Shown here piece after piece: positions 1 through 7,300 of a stretch of 15,855 nt of DNA. The stretch covers positions 1-15,855 of the forward strand of contig VBIS01000096.1 of NCBI GenBank assembly GCA_005880605.1. Direction: 5' to 3'. Below the pieces are notes generated by a model. That model had not been told where the DNA came from, made no database searches, and saw only the letters and a list, made by a program, of their open reading frames with translations. The stretch comes from Chloroflexota bacterium (GTDB taxonomy: Bacteria > Chloroflexota > Dormibacteria > CF-121). Each line of letters begins with the position of its first letter. Position 1 is the first letter of the stretch. The position numbers were made by a program, and so were the translations under genes.

Positions 1-405
1 GGCCTTGATCTCCGCCACCGTGGTTGAAGTCACCGTGTTGCCCCCGGCGAGACTCGCTTCGGCCTGGTCCTTGGGCCCCGCGACGACCCGGATCTCGATT
101 GGTGGGGTAAAGGTTCCGGAAGCCGGGACATGGGCCGGTACAGCCGACGGGGCGCCGAAGGCGACGACGCTAATGGCCCCGCCCGAACCGGGCTCAGCAG
201 TGTAATCGCGCGAGGTCCAGCCATCCGGGAAACAGAGATGGTAGCCAAGCGTCGTGTGCTGGTACCCCTGCCCACTCTTGCAGCCAACGGAAGATGAGGC
301 GCTGGCCTGAAGAGGTGGCGCGGCGCCGTTATCCTCGCCGCACCCTGCGATCAGGATAGCGGCAAGCAGGCTGAACAGTACCCCCAGGGAGCGGCTGCTG
401 GCCAC
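1..405 (-). CDS. Putative lipoprotein, 3' end outside window
   Basis: The minus-strand frame is open from a TAA at 450-448 to the window edge, giving 135 codons from a GTG at 405. The N-terminus is a bacterial lipoprotein signal: a short basic start, a hydrophobic stretch (about residues 7-20), then the lipobox LIAGC with the lipidated cysteine at residue 22. A small-residue linker follows, then a region containing GYHLCFPDGW and a Val/Ala-rich beta-type sequence, which resembles small extracytoplasmic lipoproteins of unknown function. The GTG is chosen because no ATG or TTG lies between the in-frame stop and the lipobox; no clear ribosome binding site precedes it. It follows the membrane-protein gene by 42 bases on the same strand, so it is probably the last known gene of the TPR/membrane cluster. 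I do not recognise the family. The lipoprotein assignment is fairly secure; the exact start is less so. Confidence 0.62.
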   Translation of the reverse strand, partial: MASSRSLGVLFSLLAAILIAGCGEDNGAAPPLQASASSSVGCKSGQGYQHTTLGYHLCFPDGWTSRDYTAEPGSGGAISVVAFGAPSAVPAHVPASGTFTPPIEIRVVAGPKDQAEASLAGGNTVTSTTVAEIKA

Positions 406-447
406 CGAGGAAGCGTACAGGAAAGCGGGTGTCGCGGACCGCCGCGC

Positions 448-1317
448 TTAGTGAAAGATTGCCGACGCCAGCCACCAGCAGGCCAGCACGCCGACAACCG
501 CCGGGACGATGCCGCCGAAGCGGGTCAGGACGGCGACGATCTGCGCGGGGATGAGCCAGAACACGGAGACCGGGTCGGCCTTGACGACCCCCACCCGCGC
601 CTGCTCTGCGACCGGGCCCGCTTCCTCATAGGAGGGGAGGGCATGCGCGGCGAACGCCAATCCAAGCCAGATTTGCACGCCAGTCACCCAGGAGATGGGC
701 AGGTCCAGAACGGTGCGCGGCGCCAGCGCCGGCGCGAGGCAGAGGATGGCGAGGATGAAGAGAACCAGGGTGGGGATGTAGGCGATCGCGATCGCCGTCC
801 CCAGCCGGGGCGGCGCTTCATACACCGTGTAGCCCGCCGGGTCGTCGACGACGAAGTAGGTGACCTCGTCGATCGCGAGGCCGGCGCGGTGGGCGACCGT
901 GAATTGGATCGCGGTGCGTAGCACCACCGCCGGGAAGCCGAAGAGATGGATGGTGCGGGCGATCAGCAGCGGGAAGGCGCGGATCAAGCTGATCCGGGCG
1001 GTGGCTTTGGCCAGCCGCAGGGTGTATGGTGCCCCGCGCTTGACCGCGACGCGAGCGACGCTGCCGCCGCGGTTCACGGCTAGCCTGGCGGCGGTGCCCA
1101 GCTGCCCAGCGCTCGACTTCAGCACCGGGGTTGCCGCCGCACGCCACTGTGCCCACGGAATGGCACGCAGCCGCTTCAGCAGCTGGTCATAGAGCGAAGG
1201 AGGCAGCTCGGCCTTCGGTCGCGCCGCCACCCAGGCGGGCGTGTCCGCTGAGGCGGGCGTTGTGGCCGTCGCCTCGAACGGCAGGTCTTCCTGGATCGGC
1301 TCCGGCGCTCCGCTCAC
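448..1317 (-). CDS. Multi-pass membrane protein, likely catalytically dead metalloprotease relative
   Basis: A 289-residue protein whose GTG start overlaps the TGA of the upstream TPR gene (GTGA, 4 nt), so the two are probably translationally coupled; the frame is open further upstream but only as a shadow of the TPR gene. Residues 1-110 are polar and Ala/Arg-rich; hydrophobic segments lie at about 111-142, 173-198, 207-226 and 251-287. Between them, AGYTVYEAPP (161-170) and AHALPSYEEA (224-233) resemble conserved pieces of a membrane metalloprotease-like (M50-type) family I recall, in which a GYVVHEPP-like motif follows a HExxH helix and an AHAFPS-like motif comes later. Where HExxH would fall, this protein has RTAIQ (134-138), so the zinc ligands are absent. 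Family placement is from memory of motifs; the membrane nature and coupling are directly visible. Function unknown. Confidence 0.74.
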   Translation of the reverse strand: MSGAPEPIQEDLPFEATATTPASADTPAWVAARPKAELPPSLYDQLLKRLRAIPWAQWRAAATPVLKSSAGQLGTAARLAVNRGGSVARVAVKRGAPYTLRLAKATARISLIRAFPLLIARTIHLFGFPAVVLRTAIQFTVAHRAGLAIDEVTYFVVDDPAGYTVYEAPPRLGTAIAIAYIPTLVLFILAILCLAPALAPRTVLDLPISWVTGVQIWLGLAFAAHALPSYEEAGPVAEQARVGVVKADPVSVFWLIPAQIVAVLTRFGGIVPAVVGVLACWWLASAIFH

Positions 1318-2285
1318 TTGGCTGTCACCTTGGGCGCGGCATTGGCGGCCCGGACCTTGGCCAGCAGAGCCAGCTGGTCGGACGGCGTGTCCAGCGTGAT
1401 CGCGGGGTCGTAGCTTCGTGCTGTGTACCAGGCGCTGAGCCCAGCCTTGGTGTCTTTGTCGAGGAGGAAGCAATACGCCTCATAAGCCCAGACCTTTGGC
1501 GAGTTCGGCACCGACTCGACCGCCTGTTCCATCTCGGCGGCACACCCGGCATAGTCCAGCGTGACCAGCCTCGCCTTGCCGTCCTGGTAATGCCGCATGC
1601 CGTTCCACGCTCCCGGTACGCCTGCCGAGGCCATCAAGGTGAGGGCGAGCGTCACCCCGAGCACGCACAAGACCCAGCCCGGCATGTCGGGCAGGCCGCC
1701 GCGGGCCCGACGGATCGGCTGGAGCGCGGCTTCATAGCGGAGGAGGCGATCGGCGATTTCCGCGTCGGCAACCTCGGGCAGCGCCGGACGTCGCAGCCGC
1801 TTGGCGTCTCGCAGCAGCATCACGGCTCCCGTCACATCGCCGGCGGCGTAGCGCAGGTCGGCCTTGAAGACCAGGGCGTCGCGAGCCGCGGGGTCGCCGC
1901 GCAAGGCGCGATCGAGATAGTCTTCGGCGACCGCCGTTTCCCGCTTCCAGTAGGCGATCATCCCCAGGCCCAGCAGCGCGGCGGCGTTCTTCGGTTCGCG
2001 GGCCAGGACCGTCTCGTACTCGCTGGTGGCCCCGACGAAGTCGGAAATTCGGATGCGGGCCAGGCCCAGCAGGCTGCGCGCATCGGTGAAATCCGGATGG
2101 ACCTCGATGATCTTGGCGAGCAGCGTTACCGCCGGCTGCGGGTCCTGGGCGCCGACGAACGCGTAGGCGAGGTAATAGGCCGCGTAGGCGTCGTCCGGAC
2201 GCTTGCGGACCTCGGCGGCCAGCAGTGGCAGAGCGCCTTCGAAGTCATGCCGGCGGATCAGCGCCAGGCCATCATTAATCGACAT
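1314..2285 (-). CDS. TPR-repeat protein with one transmembrane helix
   Basis: A 323-residue protein. Residues 5-160 form tetratricopeptide-type helix pairs, with typical small and aromatic spacing in DDAYAAYYLAYAFVG (31-45), the segment near 66-90 and KNAAALLGLGMIAYW (99-113). A hydrophobic helix at about 203-224 crosses the membrane, and a further helical, TPR-like region (about 233-295) follows, so the two helical parts probably lie on opposite sides of the membrane. TPRs bind other proteins; the likely partner is the membrane protein encoded immediately downstream, whose start overlaps this stop by 4 nt. The ATG at 2285 is the first Met of the frame that fits the repeat; no strong ribosome binding site precedes it. 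The 65-base gap upstream contains a palindrome (2307-2324). The precise role is not known; this could be a scaffold for an envelope complex. Confidence 0.85.
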   Translation of the reverse strand: MSINDGLALIRRHDFEGALPLLAAEVRKRPDDAYAAYYLAYAFVGAQDPQPAVTLLAKIIEVHPDFTDARSLLGLARIRISDFVGATSEYETVLAREPKNAAALLGLGMIAYWKRETAVAEDYLDRALRGDPAARDALVFKADLRYAAGDVTGAVMLLRDAKRLRRPALPEVADAEIADRLLRYEAALQPIRRARGGLPDMPGWVLCVLGVTLALTLMASAGVPGAWNGMRHYQDGKARLVTLDYAGCAAEMEQAVESVPNSPKVWAYEAYCFLLDKDTKAGLSAWYTARSYDPAITLDTPSDQLALLAKVRAANAAPKVTAK

Positions 2286-2306
2286 GTCCGGTGCCTAGCC
2301 CGAGTA

Positions 2307-2324
2307 ACGCCTGAGTTCAGGCGT
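2307..2324. other. 18-nt near-perfect palindrome upstream of the TPR gene
   Basis: The sequence acgcctgagttcaggcgt has two 8-base arms that pair perfectly around a 2-base centre. It lies in the 65-base gap between the stop of the 63-residue gene (2351) and the start of the TPR gene (2285). The 2-base centre makes it a poor RNA hairpin loop and no U-run follows on the minus strand, so a dimeric-protein operator is at least as likely as a terminator. Its function is inferred from position and symmetry only. Confidence 0.35.
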
Positions 2325-2350
2325 GCTTGCGGACCAGGGCCGCTGGCGCG

Positions 2351-2542
2351 CTACGCCGCCTTGTCGATCCAGCGCTCGGCGATGAAGGCGAGGACGGCGC
2401 GGTCGAAGTCGAGGCCCTGCAGCTTGGTGGTGGCCGGCCAGGCCGAACGGACTTCGCTCTGCAGCCGGCGATACTCTTCCAGGTCGAGGCCCTGGGCGAA
2501 TTCCCAGGCGCGGGCGGCGAGCTCGGCGTTGAGGGGTTTCAT
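2351..2542 (-). CDS. Small hypothetical protein, 63 aa
   Basis: A 63-residue, mostly helical, charged protein without a signal or membrane segment: it starts MKPLNAELAARAWEF and ends AFIAERWIDKAA. It has the clearest ribosome binding site on the left side of the window, AGGAG seven bases before the ATG, and a composition like a real folded protein rather than a shadow frame. It is the first gene of the minus-strand cluster leading to the TPR protein, and it diverges from the phosphoesterase with 112 bases between the two starts. I do not recognise a family; no Cys pairs, metal motifs or DNA-binding signature are visible. A small cytoplasmic accessory protein is the most that can be said. Confidence 0.7.
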   Translation of the reverse strand: MKPLNAELAARAWEFAQGLDLEEYRRLQSEVRSAWPATTKLQGLDFDRAVLAFIAERWIDKAA

Positions 2543-2549
2543 CAGCTTT

Positions 2550-2554
2550 CTCCT
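2550..2554 (-). promoter_or_regulatory. Shine-Dalgarno site of the 63-aa gene
   Basis: On the minus strand AGGAG sits seven bases before the ATG at 2542, within a purine-rich run (GGGAGTAGGAGAAAG). It fixes the start of this small gene and argues that the gene is translated. Several neighbouring genes lack such a site. Confidence 0.75.
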
Positions 2555-2654
2555 ACTCCCTACAACGTTCCAACCCGGCAGAAGGATTCACTGCAGGTTG
2601 TGTCACGCTACGCGCAAAGCGCAAGAGGCGCGGGCCGATCGCGTCAATCGTTGC

Positions 2655-3758
2655 ATGAAAGTCGTGGTCCTGAAAGCCGCGATCATGATCATCGGCGCCG
2701 GCGCGGTCGTTACCATTCCCACGCTGTTGGTGCTCCGCAGCAACCCGACGACGTCGACGGCGCTTCCGGCCGGCCACGTGACCGAGGTTGTCCGCGATGA
2801 TGACGACGTCCAGGTACAGCGCGCAAAGCGGATCGCGCTCGTCAAGGCCACACCAACTCCGACCCTGGCGCCGGCGGCGTCCGCGGCCCGCCCAACGGTG
2901 GCCGCCACGCACGCCGCCCCACCCCCACCGCCGCCAGCCGCGGGCGCGGTGCCGTCCTTCTCGCACGTGTTCGTGATCGTGATGGAGAACCACGAGTACA
3001 ACAGCGTGATCGGTAACCCGGCCGCTCCCTATACCAACGGGCTGCTCGCCAATTACGGCCTGGCCACCAACTATTTCGGCGTATCCCATCCAAGCCTGCC
3101 CAACTATCTCGCCCTCACCGCTGGTAGTACCTTCGGGATCGCGAGCGACTGCACGACCTGCTTCGTCAGCGCGACCAACATCGCGGACCAGGTGGAAGGG
3201 AGCGGTCGATCATGGAAGGCCTACATGGAGGACATGCCCGTGCCCTGTTATACGGGGGCCTCGTCGGGCAACTATGCGATGAAGCACAACCCATTCATGT
3301 ACTACAACGACATCCGCAACAACTCAACGCGCTGCGCGGCCCACGTCGCGCCCTTCACGCAGTTTTGGGTCGACATGAGCAGCGGCGCGGTGCCCGACTT
3401 CGTCTGGATCACGCCCAACATGTGCAATGACACGCACGACTGCCCGGTTGGCACCGGCGATGCCTGGCTGCGTAGCGTCGTCCCGACGATCACCGGCTCG
3501 GCCGCCTTTCGAAACGGCGGGGCGCTCTTCATCACCTGGGACGAGGGATCGAGCAGCGCCGGCTGCTGCAGCGGGAGCTGGGGCGGGCACGTCCCCACGC
3601 TGGTCATCGCCCCCAACGCGATCAGCGGCTTCCGCTCAGCCACGGCCGAGAATCACTACGGTCTGCTGCGCACCATCGAAGACGGCTTCCATCTCGGCCA
3701 CCTCGGCGCCGCCGGATGGGCGAGCAATCTCCCCCTGCGCGAGTACTTTCGCAACTAG
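2655..3758 (+). CDS. Phosphoesterase family protein (phospholipase C / acid phosphatase type), exported
   Basis: A 367-residue protein of the phosphoesterase family that includes bacterial phospholipase C and AcpA-type acid phosphatases, which hydrolyse phosphate esters outside the cytoplasm. Residues 5-27 are an uncleaved-looking signal anchor, and residues 64-100 are an Ala/Pro/Thr-rich linker with a run of six prolines. The catalytic domain starts at about 101: VFVIVMENHEYNSVIG (105-120, with the metal-binding ENH), SHPSLPNYLALTAGST (144-159, with the probable nucleophile region), WITPNMCNDTHDC (251-263), LFITWDEG (291-298), GGHVPTLVIAP (310-320) and HYGLLRTIED (334-343). Eight cysteines suggest disulfides and an extracytoplasmic site. 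The frame is open far upstream, but that part is a shadow of minus-strand genes; the ATG at 2655 directly precedes the signal anchor. No strong ribosome binding site is seen. Its TAG overlaps the convergent ligase stop by 4 nt. The natural substrate cannot be read from sequence. Confidence 0.92.
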   Translation: MKVVVLKAAIMIIGAGAVVTIPTLLVLRSNPTTSTALPAGHVTEVVRDDDDVQVQRAKRIALVKATPTPTLAPAASAARPTVAATHAAPPPPPPAAGAVPSFSHVFVIVMENHEYNSVIGNPAAPYTNGLLANYGLATNYFGVSHPSLPNYLALTAGSTFGIASDCTTCFVSATNIADQVEGSGRSWKAYMEDMPVPCYTGASSGNYAMKHNPFMYYNDIRNNSTRCAAHVAPFTQFWVDMSSGAVPDFVWITPNMCNDTHDCPVGTGDAWLRSVVPTITGSAAFRNGGALFITWDEGSSSAGCCSGSWGGHVPTLVIAPNAISGFRSATAENHYGLLRTIEDGFHLGHLGAAGWASNLPLREYFRN

Positions 3759-5734
3759 CCCCCACCCTGCTCTCCCCCAGAGGGGGAGGGGGAATCCGCA
3801 CTGCGAAGTTTGCGGATCGGTTCCAGGGATGCGAGATCGTCGAGCGATGAAAGGTCGCCCGGCGGGTCGCCGAGGAAGACATTTCGGATGACCCGGCGGA
3901 GGATTTTGCCATTGCGGGTCTTGGGCAGGCGCGGGATGACGTGCACCGCGGCCGGCTTGAAGGGCTTGCCCATCATTCGTTCGATGCTGCGAGACACCGC
4001 ACTCGGGATCGACGCGGGGTCAGCCCCTTCGCGGGCAACTGCGAAGACCACCACCGACTGGCCCTTGATCGGGTCGGGTACTCCGACTGCCGCCGCTTCC
4101 GCCGCCGCCGTGCCATCGAGGGCGGCCGCTTCGACCTCGGCTGGCCCCACGCGCTTGCCGGCGACCTTGATGGTGTCGTCGGAACGTCCGAGGATGTACC
4201 AGAGCCCATCGTCGTCGACCATCGCCCAATCGCCGTGCACCCAGATGTCGGGCCAGCGCGACCAGTAGGTTTCGAGGTACCGTTCCGGGTCCTTCCAGAA
4301 TCCCAGCGTCATGCCGAGGTAGGGCTGGCGGATGACCAGCTCGCCCACCTCGCCCTGGACCGACTGGCCCCGGTCGTTGAAGACGGCGGCATCGATGCCG
4401 GGGATCGGGCCGGCAAAACTCCCCGGCTTCGAGGGGGTCAGGAAGTTTCCCGCGAGCAGGCCGCCGCCGCACTCGGTCCCACCGGAATAATTCATGATCG
4501 GGAGCTGTTCGCGGCCCACGGTCTTAAAGAGCCAGGTCCAGGCTTCCGGGGTCCAGGGCTCGCCGGTCGAGGCCAGCACCCGCAATCGCGCGACCGGTCG
4601 TTCCGGCGCGGCCCGATCCCCCGACGCCATCAGGACCCGGGTCAGGGTGGGGGAGATGCCGAGGTGCGTCACGCCGTGACGGTCCGCCACCGCCCACACG
4701 CGTCGCGGGTCCGGATGGTCGGGGGCGCCGTCGTAGAAGACCGCCGTGCCGCCCAGCATCAAGCTGCCATACACCAGCAGCGGTCCCATCACCCAGCCCA
4801 TGTCGGTAACCCACATCACGCGCTCACCCGGCCGGACGTCCATCCCCAGCGCCCAGTCCTGCGCGGCCTTGATCGGGAGGCCGGCGTGACCGTGGACCGT
4901 CCCCTTTGGCCGGCCGGTCGTTCCCGAGGTATAGAGGAGCAGCAACGGTTCGTCCGGCCGCATCGCCTCCGTCGGCACCGGCGGCCGCCTCGCCTGGTCG
5001 AGGTCCTCCCACGCCACCTCGCGGGAATCCGGCGTATCGGTGTCGATCCCCGCGCATCTGACCACCACCAGCCGCTCCAGATGAGGCAGTCCGGCGGCCG
5101 CTTCCACGGCGATCGGCTTCATGGCGACCGGCCGGCCGCGCCGGACGGCGGCGTCCGCCGTGATCAGCACGCGTGCTTGCGCGTCGGACAACCGCTGGCG
5201 GATCGCGTCCGCGCCGAAGCCCGAGAAGAGCGGCACCGCGACCGCGCCCAGCTTGGTACAGGCGAGCAGGGCCACCGCATTCTCGATGACCAGGGGCAGG
5301 TAGAGCCCGACCGCGACCCCACGCCGGACGCCGATCTCGCGGAGCCCGGCCGCGATCCGTTCGACCGCTTGATCGAGCTGCGCATAGGTCAGCTGCCTCG
5401 AGGTTCCCGCCTCGGTCTCGGCGATGATGGCGAGGCGTTCGGGATCTGACCGGCGATGCCGCACCACCGCCGATTCGTAGGCATTCAGCCGTCCGTCCGG
5501 GAACCACTTGGTCAAAGGCACGCCGGGTGAGGTGTCCATCACCTGGCCGTAGGGCGTCGACCACACGATGCCCAGCTCCTTGACCAGCGAATCCCAGAAC
5601 CAGGCTGGGTTCTGCGCCGCCTTCTGACATAGCTCCGGGTAGCCGGTGCAGCCGAGCTCGTGCATGAACCGCCAGAGCCGGCTCGCGCGCGCCTGCTCGG
5701 CCGTTGGCGACCAGACCGGGGCTGATGCCGTCAT
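3755..5734 (-). CDS. AMP-forming acyl-CoA synthetase, acetyl/acetoacetyl-CoA synthetase-like
   Basis: A 659-residue adenylate-forming enzyme that would activate a short-chain carboxylic acid with ATP and join it to CoA. An acetyl-CoA-synthetase-type N-terminal region (about 40-95; WFWDSLVKELGIVW at 45-58) precedes the AMP-binding domain. This domain has the phosphate-binding loop YTSGTTGRPKG (268-278), YSGGTECGG (416-424), the ribose-binding Asp of VHGDWA (D502), GRSDD (516-520) and the C-domain catalytic lysine in PKTRNGK (K610). Length fits the family. The start overlaps the CoA-transferase beta stop (ATGA), so it is the third gene of that operon. The last 11-12 residues (SPSPSGGEQGGG) are encoded by a dispersed palindromic repeat and are probably not conserved. 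The stop overlaps that of the convergent phosphoesterase. Acetate, propionate or acetoacetate are all possible substrates. Confidence 0.92.
   Translation of the reverse strand: MTASAPVWSPTAEQARASRLWRFMHELGCTGYPELCQKAAQNPAWFWDSLVKELGIVWSTPYGQVMDTSPGVPLTKWFPDGRLNAYESAVVRHRRSDPERLAIIAETEAGTSRQLTYAQLDQAVERIAAGLREIGVRRGVAVGLYLPLVIENAVALLACTKLGAVAVPLFSGFGADAIRQRLSDAQARVLITADAAVRRGRPVAMKPIAVEAAAGLPHLERLVVVRCAGIDTDTPDSREVAWEDLDQARRPPVPTEAMRPDEPLLLLYTSGTTGRPKGTVHGHAGLPIKAAQDWALGMDVRPGERVMWVTDMGWVMGPLLVYGSLMLGGTAVFYDGAPDHPDPRRVWAVADRHGVTHLGISPTLTRVLMASGDRAAPERPVARLRVLASTGEPWTPEAWTWLFKTVGREQLPIMNYSGGTECGGGLLAGNFLTPSKPGSFAGPIPGIDAAVFNDRGQSVQGEVGELVIRQPYLGMTLGFWKDPERYLETYWSRWPDIWVHGDWAMVDDDGLWYILGRSDDTIKVAGKRVGPAEVEAAALDGTAAAEAAAVGVPDPIKGQSVVVFAVAREGADPASIPSAVSRSIERMMGKPFKPAAVHVIPRLPKTRNGKILRRVIRNVFLGDPPGDLSSLDDLASLEPIRKLRSADSPSPSGGEQGGG
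3758..3791 (+). repeat. Dispersed C/G-rich palindromic repeat, copy 1
   Basis: Its core is a perfect 7-bp stem, CTCCCCC (3772-3778) and GGGGGAG (3782-3788), around the loop AGA. Over 34 bases it matches the reverse complement of 13743-13776 at 31 positions. It follows the phosphoesterase stop on the plus strand and may end that transcript as a hairpin, although no U-run follows. On the minus strand it is read through as the tail of the acyl-CoA ligase. Similar CCCCCAGAGGGGG-type elements are common between genes of high-GC bacteria. Confidence 0.72.
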
Positions 5735-6477
5735 TCGCCTTTCCTGTTCCCGGTCCAGAAGCCCGCTGGATCGGCGCGGCGGATGTAAGCGAGCTCATCA
5801 GTGGAAGGTGGCGCCGTGGCCGGGACCGAGTCGTCGATGGCAATCGTGAAGCCAGTCGCGTCCCGGACCTGAGCGGGTGTCACGCCCGGGTGCAGGCTGA
5901 CGGCGCGGACCTGTCCGCGGGAAAGGTCGAAAACGCCGAGCGTCGTGATCAGAGTGGCGGGACCACCACGGCGACGGCCGGGGAAATGACCTGGTGAGGT
6001 GATGTAGTCGACGCGCTCGCGAAAGCGCCGGGGCTCGTGCTCCATGATCAGGACCGTTCGTCCCGCCAGGGAGGCGATATCCCCGCCGCCGCCGCTTCCC
6101 GGCAGACGAATCAGGGAGCCGCTGCTGCTCGTCCGCGTCGTGTTCAGGTTGCCGTGCGGATCGATCTCGGCCCCGCCGATGAAGCCGACGTCAACCCGCC
6201 CTTGCTGGAGCAGGCTCATCACGTCGTTGAGTCCGAGGCAGGCGATCGCCCCCACGATGTTGGGGGGGTCGCCCATGGTGTAGATGAAGGCCTCGGCGGG
6301 CCGATCGCGGATGACGCCGTTCTCGAAAAGGCCGACCGCAGTCGGCGCGTGGGTGGCCTTGGCCAGCCCGAAGCCGAGCAGCGGGAGGCGCATGCCGACG
6401 AAGACGACCTCGCCGTCGCGGATTTCGCGGGCGGCCGCGACCACCATCAGTTCCTTCCGGGTGTAGGTTGCGATCAT
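5731..6477 (-). CDS. CoA-transferase family I, beta subunit
   Basis: A 248-residue subunit of a glutaconate/3-oxoacid-type CoA-transferase, which moves CoA between carboxylic acids through a glutamyl-CoA intermediate. Visible features are FVGMRLPLLGFGLAKATHAP (26-45), the catalytic-type FENG (51-54; E52 the candidate nucleophile), TMGDPPNIVGA (67-77), and the conserved GGAEIDPHGNLNTT (101-114) followed by a Gly-rich GSGGGGD. The C-terminal half has RVDYITSPGH, TTLGVFDL and LHPGVTPAQVRDATGF, all usual for the family; length is normal. The ATG at 6477 overlaps the TGA that ends the alpha reading frame (ATGA), and its own TGA overlaps the ligase ATG, so the three are translationally coupled. It resembles both GctB-like and IpdB-like proteins; sequence reading alone does not fix the substrate. 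Unlike its partner, it looks intact. Confidence 0.88.
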   Translation of the reverse strand: MIATYTRKELMVVAAAREIRDGEVVFVGMRLPLLGFGLAKATHAPTAVGLFENGVIRDRPAEAFIYTMGDPPNIVGAIACLGLNDVMSLLQQGRVDVGFIGGAEIDPHGNLNTTRTSSSGSLIRLPGSGGGGDIASLAGRTVLIMEHEPRRFRERVDYITSPGHFPGRRRGGPATLITTLGVFDLSRGQVRAVSLHPGVTPAQVRDATGFTIAIDDSVPATAPPSTDELAYIRRADPAGFWTGNRKGE

Positions 6478-7273
6478 GGCGCGAAATTTGCCGCAGCAGC
6501 CAGCCGGCGGTCGCCCACCCGCAGGCGCTCGACCGCGGCGTCGCCCATGTGCCGCAAGTAGGCCGGCCGATCCGGTAGATCGAGGACCCACTCCTTGAGC
6601 CAGGACTGATAGCCTTGCGCCGTCTTTGAGCGCCCGTGCGGATCACGTCATTGGGAACGATCTCTTCGCAGACGACGATGGTGCGACGCGCGGCATAGGC
6701 GGCCTCGACCGTGAGCCCGAGGTTGCCCCACAGGTGCGCGTTGCCCGCGGCATCGGCGCGCTGGACATGGACGATGGCAACGTCCGGCTTGATCGCGCCG
6801 ACGGCAAGCAGGCCCGGTCCACCGAAGGGATCCTCGATCGGGCGAATCCGGGGATGGCCGCGCACGATGTCGCCCCCGAGCCCGGTGAAGGTCGGGAGGT
6901 AGGGGAGGCCCATCGCTGCCGCCTTGAGCGCCAGCCCGACGGTGAAATTCGAATGGTCTTCCATCACGATCCGCCGGGGCTGCCCTTGCTCGTAGGCGCG
7001 GCGAAAGCCGTAGCCCGATCCCCCCGCCACATTCCCGACCCAGGCGGCGACCACCTTCGCCACCGTTCCCGCGGCGATCAACTGATCGAACGCCATGTCC
7101 GAGATCGGCCCGATAAGCGTCAGGTCCTTTCGTCCCTGGCGGATGATCTCGTGCACGGCGGCAAACGGAATGCCGGATTCGAGCGCCAGTCCAAGCGCGA
7201 TCGCATCGCCGTCATGGACCTGCTCGCTGATCGCCTCTGCCAGTGAGCGGCGTTTCTTTTCGGGTGCCGGCAC
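6474..7273 (-). pseudogene. CoA-transferase family I, alpha subunit, frame-disrupted with internal deletion
   Basis: Codons 1-212 (GTG at 7273 to about 6638) encode a good alpha subunit: SLAEAISEQVHDGDAIALG, the Gly-rich GNVAGGSGYGFRRA, LPYLPTFTGLGGDIV, EDPFGGPGLLAVGAIKPDVA and VVCEEIVPNDVIR. After DVIR this frame turns into arginine-rich nonsense. The true C-terminus continues in another frame, open from 6647 to a TGA at 6474 and reading SKTAQGYQSWLKEWVLDLPD, then RPAYLRHMG. That TGA overlaps the beta ATG, as expected for this operon. In relatives about 30-40 residues (the DPNRT...PGYYDRD-like stretch) separate DVIR from this tail. Here they are missing, and the lost length must be 1 modulo 3. 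So this is either a genuine deletion with frameshift or an assembly collapse. The GTG start is the best available; only 27 bases separate it from the divergent zinc-ribbon gene. Confidence 0.75.
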
Positions 7274-7300
7274 CGTCGGTAATGCTAGTACGCTTGCACT

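Noticed and set aside
1131..2654. A long plus-strand open frame (over 500 codons) upstream of and in frame with the phosphoesterase
   Set aside because: It lies opposite the membrane-protein and TPR genes, is Arg/Gly/Ala-rich without any family motif, and the phosphoesterase has its own signal anchor starting at 2655.
3941..5449. A 502-codon plus-strand open frame
   Set aside because: It is opposite the acyl-CoA ligase, rich in Arg/His/Gly, and has no recognisable domain.
6620..6650. Programmed ribosomal frameshifting in the CoA-transferase alpha gene
   Set aside because: No slippery heptamer or A/U-rich shift site is present at the junction, and conserved family sequence also seems to be missing, which frameshifting would not explain.
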